This document shows, piece after piece, positions 51,882 through 64,000 of a stretch of DNA of 64,000 bases (its first letter is position 1; every line of letters starts with the position of its first letter). This DNA is from Rouxiella chamberiensis (GTDB taxonomy: Bacteria > Pseudomonadota > Gammaproteobacteria > Enterobacterales > Enterobacteriaceae): the NCBI RefSeq assembly GCF_026967475.1, contig NZ_CP114058.1, positions 3,348,001-3,412,000 on the forward strand, given 5' to 3'. The notes beneath the pieces were generated by a model. The model worked only from the letters and a program-made list of their open reading frames with translations. It had not been told where the DNA came from and did not search any database. Both the position numbers and the translations under genes were made by a program.

Positions 51882-52811
51882 TCATTCCAGCGTAGGATTC
51901 ATATGACGAAGGTCGAACGGTGTTATCTGATAAACGTAATAATTCAACCAGTTGGTAAAGAGCAAATGGCCGTGACTACGCCAGCTTGCCTTGGGAGCCA
52001 ACTCGGGATTGTCTTTAGGGAAATAGTTGTACGGCATGTCAGGCGACAAACCCGCTTCCAGGTCGCGCAGATATTCTCCGGCCAGCGTGCCGGCATCATA
52101 TTCAGGATGCCCGGTTACAAAGGCCATGCGCTTGTCCTTGGTGGCAAAAAGATAAGCGCCCGCATCTTCTGATTCAGCCAGAATATCCAAATCGGTATAT
52201 TTGCGCAGTTCCTCAATCGGGAAGTCGGCATAACGCGAATGAGGAGCCAGAAACGTCTCGTCAAAACCTCGTGTCAGCAAGGCCAGCGGTTGCAATGTTT
52301 GATGCCCGTAAACGCCTGACAACTTGGTTTCGCGGGTCATTTTGGGGGTGCCATAAAGCACGTTCAACGCGGCCTGTACCGCCCAACAGACGAACAGGGT
52401 TGAGGTCACGTGCTCCTTTGCCCAGTGAACGATACGTTCTATCTGCGGCCAATAGGCGACGTCACAGAAATCGACCAGCCCCAATGGCGCACCGGTCACA
52501 ATCAGGCCATCATAATTATCATGTTGAATATCTTCAAAATTACAGTAGAAGTTATTCAAATGCTCGGCAGGCGTATTCTTGGATTCACGACTGTCGATCC
52601 GCAGCAGCTGTACATCAATCTGCAGCGGAGAATTGGAAAGCAGACGTAGAAACTGGTTCTCCGTCTCAATCTTTTTCGGCATCAAATTGAGTATCAGCAC
52701 TTTCAAGGGGCGAATTTCCTGAGTTTTCGCACGCGACGAGGTCATCACAAAGACATTCTCGTTGCGCAGGAAACTCACGGCTGGTAACTCATCTGGAACC
52801 CGAATCGGCAT
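51882..52811 (-). CDS. metA: homoserine O-succinyltransferase
   Basis: First committed step of methionine synthesis. The 309-residue product matches E. coli MetA in length; the catalytic Cys is in [11 protein letters not shown] near residue 142 and the His-Glu pair in [13 protein letters not shown] at 52811 follows AGGAAGTTGTT. A MetJ-type operator lies 26 bp upstream. metH lies 235 bp downstream on the same strand. Confidence 0.97.
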   Translation of the reverse strand: MPIRVPDELPAVSFLRNENVFVMTSSRAKTQEIRPLKVLILNLMPKKIETENQFLRLLSNSPLQIDVQLLRIDSRESKNTPAEHLNNFYCNFEDIQHDNYDGLIVTGAPLGLVDFCDVAYWPQIERIVHWAKEHVTSTLFVCWAVQAALNVLYGTPKMTRETKLSGVYGHQTLQPLALLTRGFDETFLAPHSRYADFPIEELRKYTDLDILAESEDAGAYLFATKDKRMAFVTGHPEYDAGTLAGEYLRDLEAGLSPDMPYNYFPKDNPELAPKASWRSHGHLLFTNWLNYYVYQITPFDLRHMNPTLE

Positions 52812-52836
52812 AACAACTTCCTCACTGCATCCGCTT

Positions 52837-52860
52837 ATACGTTTAGACATCTAGATGCCC
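52837..52860. promoter_or_regulatory. MetJ operator (met boxes) of metA
   Basis: Three contiguous 8-bp units resemble AGACGTCT: ATACGTTT, AGACATCT and AGATGCCC. The central unit matches at seven of eight positions. Position just upstream of metA fits repression by MetJ with S-adenosylmethionine. Confidence 0.6.
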
Positions 52861-53081
52861 GAAGATAACGGTTTTTGGAGACTATGTCGAGCCTGCATCT
52901 GCTAGGTGAAAATTATTCAGCTTTAAGAGTATTTTCATAACAAAGGGTTATTTATCGAGCAGAAATACGTGAATTTAGCTATTAGGAAAGAGGAAGTAGA
53001 GAGGGTTTTTAGTGTGAAAAATCACCCGTACAGCGACATATTCATCAACTACATGTGAATTTGGGTAAGCATTAGGCAAAT

Positions 53082-53113
53082 AAAAAGGCCCGCGTCGACA
53101 GACGGGGGCCTTT
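53082..53113 (-). terminator. second terminator beyond the rRNA operon
   Basis: Stem GGCCCGCGTC / GACGGGGGCC with some mismatch, followed on the minus strand by TTTTTA. It lies beyond the first 5S terminator; tandem terminators are usual for rRNA operons. Confidence 0.7.
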
Positions 53114-53143
53114 CCCTGGGGGTTTTTCATGCTTTGCAGACAC

Positions 53144-53175
53144 AAAAAAACCCCAGTCTTTCGACTGAGGTTTTT
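53144..53175 (-). terminator. first terminator of the rRNA operon
   Basis: Stem CCCCAGTC / GACTGAGG with loop TTTC and a run of seven T on the minus strand, 12 bp after the 5S gene. Confidence 0.85.
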
Positions 53176-53186
53176 CCGTTTGTTTG

Positions 53187-53306
53187 ATGCCTGGCAGTTC
53201 CCTACTCTCGCATGGGGAGACCCCACACTACCATCGGCGCTACGGCGTTTCACTTCTGAGTTCGGCATGGGGTCAGGTGGGACCACCGCGCTACTGCCGC
53301 CAGGCA
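53187..53306 (-). rRNA. rrf: 5S ribosomal RNA
   Basis: 120 bases, beginning TGCCTGGCGGCAGTAGCGCG and closing with GGAACTGCCAGGCAT on the minus strand, the standard enterobacterial 5S. Last gene of the rRNA operon. Confidence 0.97.
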
Positions 53307-53419
53307 AATTCTGTTTTATTCCCACCGCTTTCCCCATCAATCAGGGTAAGCCATCGGAACCAATCTTCGAACAAGCTGATAGTTAAAACTGCGTCTCTCC
53401 AAAACACCTTCGGTGTTGT

Positions 53420-56325
<2,906 letters not shown>

Positions 56326-56464
56326 TCACAACCCGAAGGTGTCTTTGCAGACGCGTTCGAAGCCGTGATTATTTGAGAGACTCTGCTGCAGGTTACTCAC
56401 TGCCCAATACTTCTACGGGGGCAGATTTCAGCTGCAGCGTTTCAATTTTTCAGCTTGTTCCAGA

Positions 56465-56477
56465 TTGTTAAAGAGCA
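56465..56477 (-). promoter_or_regulatory. boxA antitermination site in the 16S-23S spacer
   Basis: TGCTCTTTAACAA on the minus strand, followed by TCTGGAACAAGC. This is the spacer copy of the Nus-factor boxA element, upstream of 23S. Confidence 0.85.
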
Positions 56478-56538
56478 AAATACTTCGCAGCACACTGTTG
56501 CCAGTATACTCTGAAGTATTACGTGAACCGTATGGATA

Positions 56539-56614
56539 TGGTGGAGCTAAGCGGGATCGAACCGCTGACCTCCTGCGTGCAAGGCAGGCGCTCTCCCAGC
56601 TGAGCTATAGCCCC
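56539..56614 (-). tRNA. tRNA-Ala (TGC)
   Basis: 76 bases, from GGGGCTATAGCTCAGCTGGG to a CCA end encoded in the DNA; anticodon TGC in CCTTGCACGC. In the 16S-23S spacer. Confidence 0.97.
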
Positions 56615-56747
56615 ATACAGTCACTAACAGATACCTTTATCACTCATCCTTCAGATGAGTCAGCCAATGCTTTTCTAATCAAGGCGGAGTCTCACGACGT
56701 TTGCCTGTGCAAACGATGTGGGGCGACAACGCGGAGTAGGAAAGGAT

Positions 56748-56824
<77 letters not shown>

Positions 56825-56896
56825 ATAAAGGTATTTCTGCTCGTTACTATTTCATCAGACAATCTGTGTGGACACTGCACAATGCGTATCTTGAGG

Positions 56897-58438
<1,542 letters not shown>

Positions 58439-58592
58439 AAAGTTCGATTTGCTGAAACCAGTTCAGCGATGCTCAAAGTTACTTCACATCATTCATAATG
58501 AATTACTGCTTGGTCACTCTAAGACTTGATATTTTTTGCCACCGAGGTGGCGGATATCGTCTTGTGAGTGCCCACACAGATTGTCTGATAAA

Positions 58593-58605
58593 TTGTTAAA
58601 GAGCA
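58593..58605 (-). promoter_or_regulatory. leader boxA of the rRNA operon
   Basis: TGCTCTTTAACAATTTATCAGACA on the minus strand with boxA TGCTCTTTAACAA, upstream of 16S; Nus-factor antitermination site. Confidence 0.88.
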
Positions 58606-58644
58606 GTGAGTTACGCGCTTTCGCTTGCTAACTCGAGGTGGCGT

Positions 58645-58672
58645 ATATTACGCTTTCCTCATTTGATGTCAA
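58645..58672 (-). promoter_or_regulatory. rRNA operon promoter P2
   Basis: -35 TTGACA and -10 TAATAT with a 16-bp spacer on the minus strand, about 210 bp upstream of 16S, matching the P2 position. Confidence 0.85.
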
Positions 58673-58763
58673 CCGTTTATTTTCGCGGTCACCATCATTT
58701 TTAATTCTTCCCGACTCGTTCACACCGCGTTGCTGCTGCGTTGTTCCCTGTCGTTGGAGCGGC

Positions 58764-58791
58764 ATTATAGGGAGTTCTCAAAAGCCCGCAA
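58764..58791 (-). promoter_or_regulatory. rRNA operon promoter P1
   Basis: -35 TTGCGG and -10 TATAAT with a 16-bp spacer on the minus strand, followed by the GC-rich discriminator GCCGCTCC. It lies 119 bp upstream of P2 and matches the growth-rate- and ppGpp-controlled rrn P1 class. Confidence 0.88.
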
Positions 58792-58867
58792 CCCCTAATT
58801 TCAATAAAAAATACCGTTTGCTGCAATACACAGCAAAAGCGGGGTTTATACCGATTTGTGCACAAAG

Positions 58868-58876
58868 TTATCCACA
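58868..58876 (+). promoter_or_regulatory. DnaA-box-like nonamer
   Basis: TTATCCACA, a perfect strong DnaA box, lies between rrn P1 and the purH promoter, about 80 bp upstream of the P1 -35. A single nonamer can occur by chance. Confidence 0.35.
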
Positions 58877-58908
58877 ATGCATATTGAAACTCAAATTTGA
58901 CGCGCATC

Positions 58909-58924
58909 GCGCAATCGTTTTCGC
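58909..58924. promoter_or_regulatory. PurR operator of purHD
   Basis: GCGCAATCGTTTTCGC resembles the PurR consensus ACGCAAACGTTTNCNT and directly abuts a TACAAT -10 hexamer, as at E. coli purHD. Repression by PurR with hypoxanthine or guanine is expected. Confidence 0.75.
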
Positions 58925-59113
58925 TACAATATCGCGCGTCTGAATATACCGACACTCTCTGCAATAATGGCGTCTACAGCGCCTGCGGAACCTTATCTGA
59001 ATCCAATCCGGCGTTTTTCTTCTTTATATACGTCTATATAGAAGAGAAGAACGCGAATTGAATTCACGTAACGCTCTCTTATTGCGACTCCAAAGCCAAG
59101 GGATAAAACCACC

Positions 59114-60704
59114 ATGTCACAACGTCGTCCAATCCGCCGCGCGCTGCTCAGTGTTTCTGACAAAGCCGGTATCGTAGAATTTGCACAAGCCCTCTCTCAG
59201 CGTGGAGTGGATTTACTTTCCACCGGTGGCACCGCCCGCCTGCTTGCTGATGCAGGTTTGCCAGTGACGGAGGTCTCGGACTACACCGGCTTCCCGGAAA
59301 TGATGGATGGACGCGTCAAGACACTGCACCCTAAAGTGCACGGTGGTATCCTCGGCCGTCGCGGCAAGGACGACGAGATTATGGGTCAGCACGACATCGC
59401 GCCCATCGATATGGTTGTCGTCAACCTCTATCCGTTCGCGGCAACCGTTTCGCGTCCTGACTGTTCGCTTGAAGATGCGGTCGAGAATATCGATATCGGC
59501 GGTCCAACCATGGTTCGCTCCGCGGCCAAGAACCACAATGACGTGGCGATTGTAGTCAAGAGCAGCGACTACTCCTCTATTATTGAAGAGATGGATGCCA
59601 ACGACGGTTCCCTTCTGCTGGCGACCCGCTTCAACCTGGCTATCAAGGCTTTCGAGCACACGGCTTCCTACGACGGCATGATTGCCAACTACTTTGGTAC
59701 TCTGGTGCCTGCCTACCACGGCGACACCGAATCGGCTTCCGGCCAGTTCCCGCGTACCTTGAACATGAGCTACATCAAGAAGCAGGATATGCGCTACGGT
59801 GAAAACAGCCACCAGCAAGCTGCCTTCTATATAGAAGAGAATGTTTCCGAAGCCTCTGTTGCCACCGCGCAGCAGCTGCAAGGCAAGGCACTCTCCTATA
59901 ACAACATTGCCGACACCGATGCCGCGCTGGAATGCGTGAAAGAGTTCGCCGAACCGGCCTGCGTTATCGTCAAGCATGCCAACCCGTGCGGCGTTGCGGT
60001 AGGTGGCAACATTCTTGAAGCCTACGAGCGTGCCTACAAGACTGACCCGACTTCCGCGGTTCGGCGGCATTATCGCCTTTAACCGCGAACTGGATGCGAC
60101 CACGGCCAAAGCCATCATCAGCCGTCAGTTCGTTGAAGTGATCATCGCCCCTTCCGTGAGTGAAGAAGCGCTGGCGCTGACCGCGACCAAGCAAAACGTG
60201 CGCGTTCTGACCTGCGGCCAGTGGCAGGATCGCCAGACCGCGCTGGACTTCAAGCGCGTCAACGGCGGCCTGCTGGTTCAGGATCGCGACCTGGGTATGG
60301 TCGAAGCTTCAGACCTGCGCGTTGTGACAACCCGTCAGCCGACCGAACAGGAGCTGACCGACGCGCTGTTCTGCTGGAAAGTGGCCAAGTTCGTTAAATC
60401 CAACGCCATTGTCTATGCACGCGATAAAATGACTATCGGTATCGGCGCGGGCCAGATGAGCCGCGTTTACTCCGCGAAAATCGCCGGGATCAAAGCCGCC
60501 GACGAAGGTCTGGAAGTGGCCGGTTCCGTTATGGCTTCCGACGCCTTCTTCCCGTTCCGCGATGGCATCGATGCCGCCGCCGCAGTGGGCATCACCTGTG
60601 TTATTCAGCCGGGTGGTTCAATGCGTGACAACGAAGTGATCGAAGCCGCCAACGAACACGGAATTGCGATGCTGTTCACCGACATGCGTCACTTCCGTCA
60701 TTAA
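59114..60704 (+). pseudogene. purH: bifunctional AICAR transformylase/IMP cyclohydrolase, frameshifted
   Basis: PurH performs the last two steps of IMP synthesis. Corrected length is 529 residues, as in E. coli. The N-terminal cyclohydrolase (MGS-like) domain starts [16 protein letters not shown]; the transformylase catalytic Lys-His is in [15 protein letters not shown]. The frame breaks at 60058-60059 (TCCGCGGTTCGG, expected TCCGCGTTCGG): it leaves at DPTSA and would continue [19 protein letters not shown]. The remainder to 60704 is intact. Since purine synthesis is a core pathway, a sequence error is likely. Confidence 0.93.
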
Positions 60705-60766
60705 TCCATCGCGGTCATAATTATTGCAGCAGGCACCGCCGGTGCCTGCTTATCCGGAGTCTTCGA

Positions 60767-62056
60767 ATGAATATTTTAATTATCGGTAACGGCGGACGTG
60801 AACACGCGCTGTCCTGGAAAGCGTCCCAGTCTCCTCTGGCAGACAAAATCTACGTCGCGCCCGGCAATGCCGGTACTGCGCTTGAGCCGCTGCTGGAAAA
60901 CGTGAACATCGCCGCGACCGACGTTGCGGGTCTGCTGGCCTTTGCCCAGAGCCACGATATCGGCCTGACCATTGTCGGTCCCGAAGCCCCGCTGGTTATC
61001 GGCGTGGTCGATGCCTTCCGTGCTGCCGGTCTGAAAATCTTTGGCCCGACGCAGGCTGCCGCACAGCTTGAAGGGTCCAAAGCCTTCACTAAAGATTTCC
61101 TGGCGCGTCACGCCATTCCAAGCGCCGACTACCAGAACTTCACCGACATTGAACTTGCCCTTGCCTATCTGCGTACCAAAGGCGCGCCGATTGTTATCAA
61201 GGCCGACGGTCTTGCTGCCGGTAAAGGCGTGATTGTGGCCATGACGATGGAAGAAGCCGAAGCCGCCGTGCATGACATGCTGGCAGGCAACGCCTTTGGC
61301 GACGCGGGCCACCGCATTGTTATCGAAGAGTTTCTTGATGGCGAAGAAGCCAGCTTTATCGTGATGGTTGATGGCGAAAACGTGGTGCCAATGGCCACAA
61401 GCCAGGATCACAAGCGCGTAGGCGATGGCGATACCGGCCCGAACACCGGCGGCATGGGGGCCTATTCTCCTGCACCGGTCGTGACCGATGAAATTCACCA
61501 GCGCGTCATGGATCAGGTTATCTGGCCCACCGTGCGCGGCATGGCGGCCGAAGGCAACGTCTACACCGGTTTCCTGTACGCCGGACTGATGATTTCTGCC
61601 GACGGTCAGCCTAAAGTTATCGAATTCAACTGCCGCTTTGGCGACCCGGAGACGCAGCCTATCATGCTGCGTCTGCGCTCCGATCTGGTCGAGCTGTGCC
61701 TTGCCGGTGCTGAAGGCCGTCTGAACGAAGTTACCTCCGAGTGGGATCCTCGTCCTTCACTGGGCGTGGTACTGGCGGCGGGCGGTTATCCGGGCGATTA
61801 TGCCAACGGTGAGGTTATCCACGGGCTGCCGCTGGAAGAAGTGCCGGACGGCAAGGTTTTCCAGGCCGGAACGCGTTTGCAGGATGAACGGGTCGTGACC
61901 AACGGCGGACGTGTGCTTTGTGTTACGGCGCTGGGTAACACCGTTGCCGCCGCGCAGCAGCGTGCGTATGAACTGGCGAAGGACATTACGTGGGAAGGCA
62001 GTTTCTGTCGTAAAGATATCGGCTATCGCGCGATTGCCCGCGAGCAGGGTAAATAA
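60767..62056 (+). CDS. purD: phosphoribosylamine--glycine ligase PurD
   Basis: ATP-grasp ligase making glycinamide ribonucleotide, second step of purine synthesis. 429 residues. N-domain MNILIIGNGGREHALSWK; ATP-grasp core with VIKADGLAAGKGVIVA and the metal site KVIEFNCRFGDPETQPI. It lies 62 bp after purH, the usual purHD operon. Confidence 0.98.
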   Translation: MNILIIGNGGREHALSWKASQSPLADKIYVAPGNAGTALEPLLENVNIAATDVAGLLAFAQSHDIGLTIVGPEAPLVIGVVDAFRAAGLKIFGPTQAAAQLEGSKAFTKDFLARHAIPSADYQNFTDIELALAYLRTKGAPIVIKADGLAAGKGVIVAMTMEEAEAAVHDMLAGNAFGDAGHRIVIEEFLDGEEASFIVMVDGENVVPMATSQDHKRVGDGDTGPNTGGMGAYSPAPVVTDEIHQRVMDQVIWPTVRGMAAEGNVYTGFLYAGLMISADGQPKVIEFNCRFGDPETQPIMLRLRSDLVELCLAGAEGRLNEVTSEWDPRPSLGVVLAAGGYPGDYANGEVIHGLPLEEVPDGKVFQAGTRLQDERVVTNGGRVLCVTALGNTVAAAQQRAYELAKDITWEGSFCRKDIGYRAIAREQGK

Positions 62057-62073
62057 TTTCCCCTGCGCTTCTC

Positions 62074-62100
62074 AAAACCCGCCGCGTGCGGGTTTTTTTA
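62074..62100 (+). terminator. intrinsic terminator of purHD
   Basis: Stem CCCGC / GCGGG with a short loop and seven T, about 20 bp after the purD stop. Confidence 0.82.
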
Positions 62101-62127
62101 TGGCCGGAATTCGATAAGAAAGGCTGA

Positions 62128-62826
62128 TTAATTAAGCTCGCCGGCCTTGGGTTCCCAGCGGCAGAAATCTTCGTTCGCCACCAGCAGCAGTTCATTGCCT
62201 TCCGGCGCGGTCAGCCAGGCAAGACCTAGCTTGTCATTCGCTTTGGCGGCGCGTTTGGCCAGCCAGACCTGAGAGCGCACATTGAGGCTCAAGGTCACCG
62301 GCGTACCGGCACAGGTGGTTATCACGCCCTGTCGCCAGCGGCCCTGCACCAGCTGGACATTTCCGGCACGCAGCGTTTTACTGAGGTTCAGGACTTTGTC
62401 GGCCTGATATTTGAAGCGCTCGATTTCATCCGTGGACAGTTTTTCGCGCGAGTCCATCAGCTGACGCTGCATAAAGCTCACGTTGCCTTCCTGATCGAAT
62501 CTTAATGTCACGCCCAGCTCTTTGGTGGCGGCATGACTTTCCTTGATCAGGTGCAGATGGTTGTCGACGTATTCATAGCGGGTGATCACCGTGTCCTTGC
62601 CGTAATACGGGCTGTAGACGTTGATCAGGGTTTGGGGTTGATGATGTTCGTCATCTTCACGCCACAGGCGATATATGCCTTGGTCGGCGACGTAGCCGCT
62701 TGCGCTGAAAAGAGGGGGATTCTGACTGGAACTACATCCGACCAGACTGAGGGCCAGTAACGCAGCCGCCAGTCTGGGGGTAATAAACGAAAGGGACCGC
62801 GCCGGCCCCTCGCTTATTCTTTTCAC
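62128..62826 (-). CDS. yjaH: YjaH / DUF1481 lipoprotein
   Basis: A protein of about 232 residues with a lipoprotein signal ending in the lipobox LALSLVGCSSS, so it should be anchored in the envelope. The body (YYGKDTVITRYEYVDNHLHLIKES, QLMDSREKLSTDEIERFKYQ) matches the DUF1481 protein YjaH next to hupA in E. coli. Function unknown. The start is uncertain: GTG 62826 is proposed, with a TTG at 62835; neither has a clear ribosome site, so translational coupling to hupA (stop at 62836) is possible. Confidence 0.82.
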   Translation of the reverse strand: MKRISEGPARSLSFITPRLAAALLALSLVGCSSSQNPPLFSASGYVADQGIYRLWREDDEHHQPQTLINVYSPYYGKDTVITRYEYVDNHLHLIKESHAATKELGVTLRFDQEGNVSFMQRQLMDSREKLSTDEIERFKYQADKVLNLSKTLRAGNVQLVQGRWRQGVITTCAGTPVTLSLNVRSQVWLAKRAAKANDKLGLAWLTAPEGNELLLVANEDFCRWEPKAGELN

Positions 62827-62835
62827 TGCAAGCAA

Positions 62836-63108
62836 TTACTTAACAGCTTCTTTCAAAGCTTTGCCTGAAACGAACGCTGGAACGGTAGCAGCAGCGATTT
62901 TGATTTCTTTGCCTGTCTGCGGGTTACGACCAGTGCGCTCGTTACGTTGATTGACCTTAAAAGTCCCGAAACCAACTAATTGTACAGCTTCACCCTCTTT
63001 CAGAGACTCGGTAATAGCGGACAGAGTAGATTCAAGAGCAAGTTTAGCCTGTGCTTTAGAAAGATCAGCTTTGTCAGCAATTACATCAATCAGTTGAGTC
63101 TTGTTCAT
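62836..63108 (-). CDS. hupA: DNA-binding protein HU-alpha
   Basis: Histone-like nucleoid protein that bends DNA, acting as a dimer with HU-beta. 90 residues, the family length; the DNA-binding arm has [20 protein letters not shown]. Upstream of yjaH and downstream of yjaG as in E. coli. Confidence 0.98.
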   Translation of the reverse strand: MNKTQLIDVIADKADLSKAQAKLALESTLSAITESLKEGEAVQLVGFGTFKVNQRNERTGRNPQTGKEIKIAAATVPAFVSGKALKEAVK

Positions 63109-63299
63109 AAGTTATCCTTTACAGTGTGTTTATCGTTTGCAAAGCATCGAGTGCGACGGATATGCCGATTGACAGCACCCTCCTGCATACACGCACCGAT
63201 AGCCACTTTTTGTTTCGCACCCCAAATGTAGACCAGACAGGGTACGGATGTGAAGCCTTGAGACACGACAAATAAGGCGTTAAATCACGTTTTAGTGCC

Positions 63300-63890
63300 T
63301 TATTGCGTTAAATTTATCCCAATGTTACTCACAGCGGCTTCACGCAGGTCAGAACGTAACCCTTTTATCAATTCGAGGTCACGTTCTTCACAGTCAGCCA
63401 ACAGGCGGAAAATCTCCCATTGGATGTCCCATTCTTCTTCAACAGCCGGTATGACTTTCAGCTCTTCATCGGTCATTTCCCTGCCCGCCTGAGTCATCTC
63501 CAGCATGGCAACGGTTCGGATTGATGTTTCGCTGATAGCGATGGCATGTGCCAGTGTTTCACCGCTCAAACGCGAGTGAATCAGCTCACCCAAAGCGATA
63601 CAGGCATCGATTGCCGGATAAACGCCGTAAAGATCGTAGTCTTCTGCCGAAGGAATCGCTTCCTCAAGCTTTTCGAGCTGGGAGTCAAAGTTAACCTTTG
63701 CATCTTTTATTACAAGCGTTTCCCACACCAGATCCAGAATTTTGCGATAAATCTGGGGTTCACCGAACCCGGATTGCAGGCAAAACATCTGATAATTGGG
63801 ATACATACGCTCGCAAAGGCTCGCCATAAACGTCAGATGTTGCCAGCTTTCCAGCTTTTCCAGACGTAAATGAATCGGGTTACGTAACAT
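63300..63890 (-). CDS. yjaG: YjaG (DUF416) family protein
   Basis: A 196-residue soluble, helical protein equal in length to E. coli YjaG (MLRNPIHLRLEKLESWQHLTFMASLCERMYPNY; VIPAVEEEWDIQWEIFRLL). Function unknown. It lies between nfi and hupA in the E. coli order, 191 bp before hupA. Confidence 0.93.
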   Translation of the reverse strand: MLRNPIHLRLEKLESWQHLTFMASLCERMYPNYQMFCLQSGFGEPQIYRKILDLVWETLVIKDAKVNFDSQLEKLEEAIPSAEDYDLYGVYPAIDACIALGELIHSRLSGETLAHAIAISETSIRTVAMLEMTQAGREMTDEELKVIPAVEEEWDIQWEIFRLLADCEERDLELIKGLRSDLREAAVSNIGINLTQ

Positions 63891-63945
63891 GTTTTTTCTC
63901 GTTAACTTTTCTGGGCGGGAGTTTACCTGAAATTATGACAGCCTC

Positions 63946-64000
63946 CTACGCCTGGATTCTTAAAGCAGGCCGCTCAGCCGTTGCCAGCGCTGAAAAGCGG
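63946..64000 (-). CDS. nfi: endonuclease V (3' end only)
   Basis: The last 17 codons of a gene entering from the right edge read ALATAERPALRIQA before a TAG stop. The ERPA motif and position directly upstream of yjaG fit the C-terminus of Nfi, which nicks DNA near deoxyinosine. Only a short piece is visible. Confidence 0.6.
   Translation of the reverse strand, partial: RFSALATAERPALRIQA

Overview
This window is a chromosomal segment of an enteric gammaproteobacterium (order Enterobacterales). Gene order and protein similarity recalled from Escherichia coli K-12 cover most of the 90-92 min region: yjaG-hupA-yjaH-purDH-rrn-metA-metH-yjbB-lysC-pgi-psiE-ubiCA-plsB-dgkA-lexA-dinF-yjbJ-zur-dusA-pspG-qorA-dnaB-alr-tyrB-yjbQ-yjbR-uvrA-ssb. 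Accessory content and interspersed repeats suggest a Yersiniaceae-type genus (Serratia/Rahnella/Rouxiella-like). The genus itself cannot be fixed by reading alone.

Layout. 1-9 kb: a LysR regulator, an unrecognised protein, an AFG1/ZapE-type ATPase, ssb and uvrA diverging around a LexA box, then an operon of an RraA-type aldolase and a NanT-type transporter. 9-17 kb: LysR with a divergent GST-flavoprotein pair, yjbR, 125-bp tandem repeats, yjbQ, acuR-acuI, tyrB, a YitT-family membrane protein and an Lrp-type regulator. 17-28 kb: alr, dnaB, qorA, pspG (sigma-54 promoter), dusA, two tiny unknown genes, zur, a GFA-family protein, yjbJ, dinF and lexA with two LexA boxes. 28-42 kb: dgkA, plsB, ubiCA, psiE, a Tat-signal beta-helix protein, pgi, the lysine riboswitch with lysC, panS and yjbB. 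42-48 kb: a complete ABC-importer operon with two intracellular phosphohydrolases and a PhnR-like GntR regulator. 48-53 kb: metH and metA (MetJ boxes). 53-59 kb: a full rRNA operon (16S-tRNA-Ile-tRNA-Ala-23S-5S, minus strand). 59-64 kb: purHD, yjaH, hupA, yjaG and the 3' end of nfi.

The most striking property of the sequence as given is that eleven genes are each broken by one single-base indel: the rraA-like gene, nanT-like, acuR, acuI, yitT-like, alr, dusA, zur, phnR-like, metH and purH. Restoring one base gives full-length family proteins; metH, alr and purH then match the E. coli lengths exactly. Three indels are losses in G/C runs. Eight are gains, and six of those are an extra C directly after GAAC on one strand. 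Since alr, metH, purH and zur are core genes, most of these are probably sequencing or consensus errors with a context bias, but this cannot be proven from the sequence.

Functionally the window is housekeeping DNA: DNA repair and the SOS response, replication, purine, methionine, lysine, ubiquinone and phospholipid synthesis, and translation. No clearly new multi-gene system was found. The least explained items are the phosphorylated-substrate import operon, the exported beta-helix protein at the psiE-pgi junction, the tandem repeats and a few small unknown genes.
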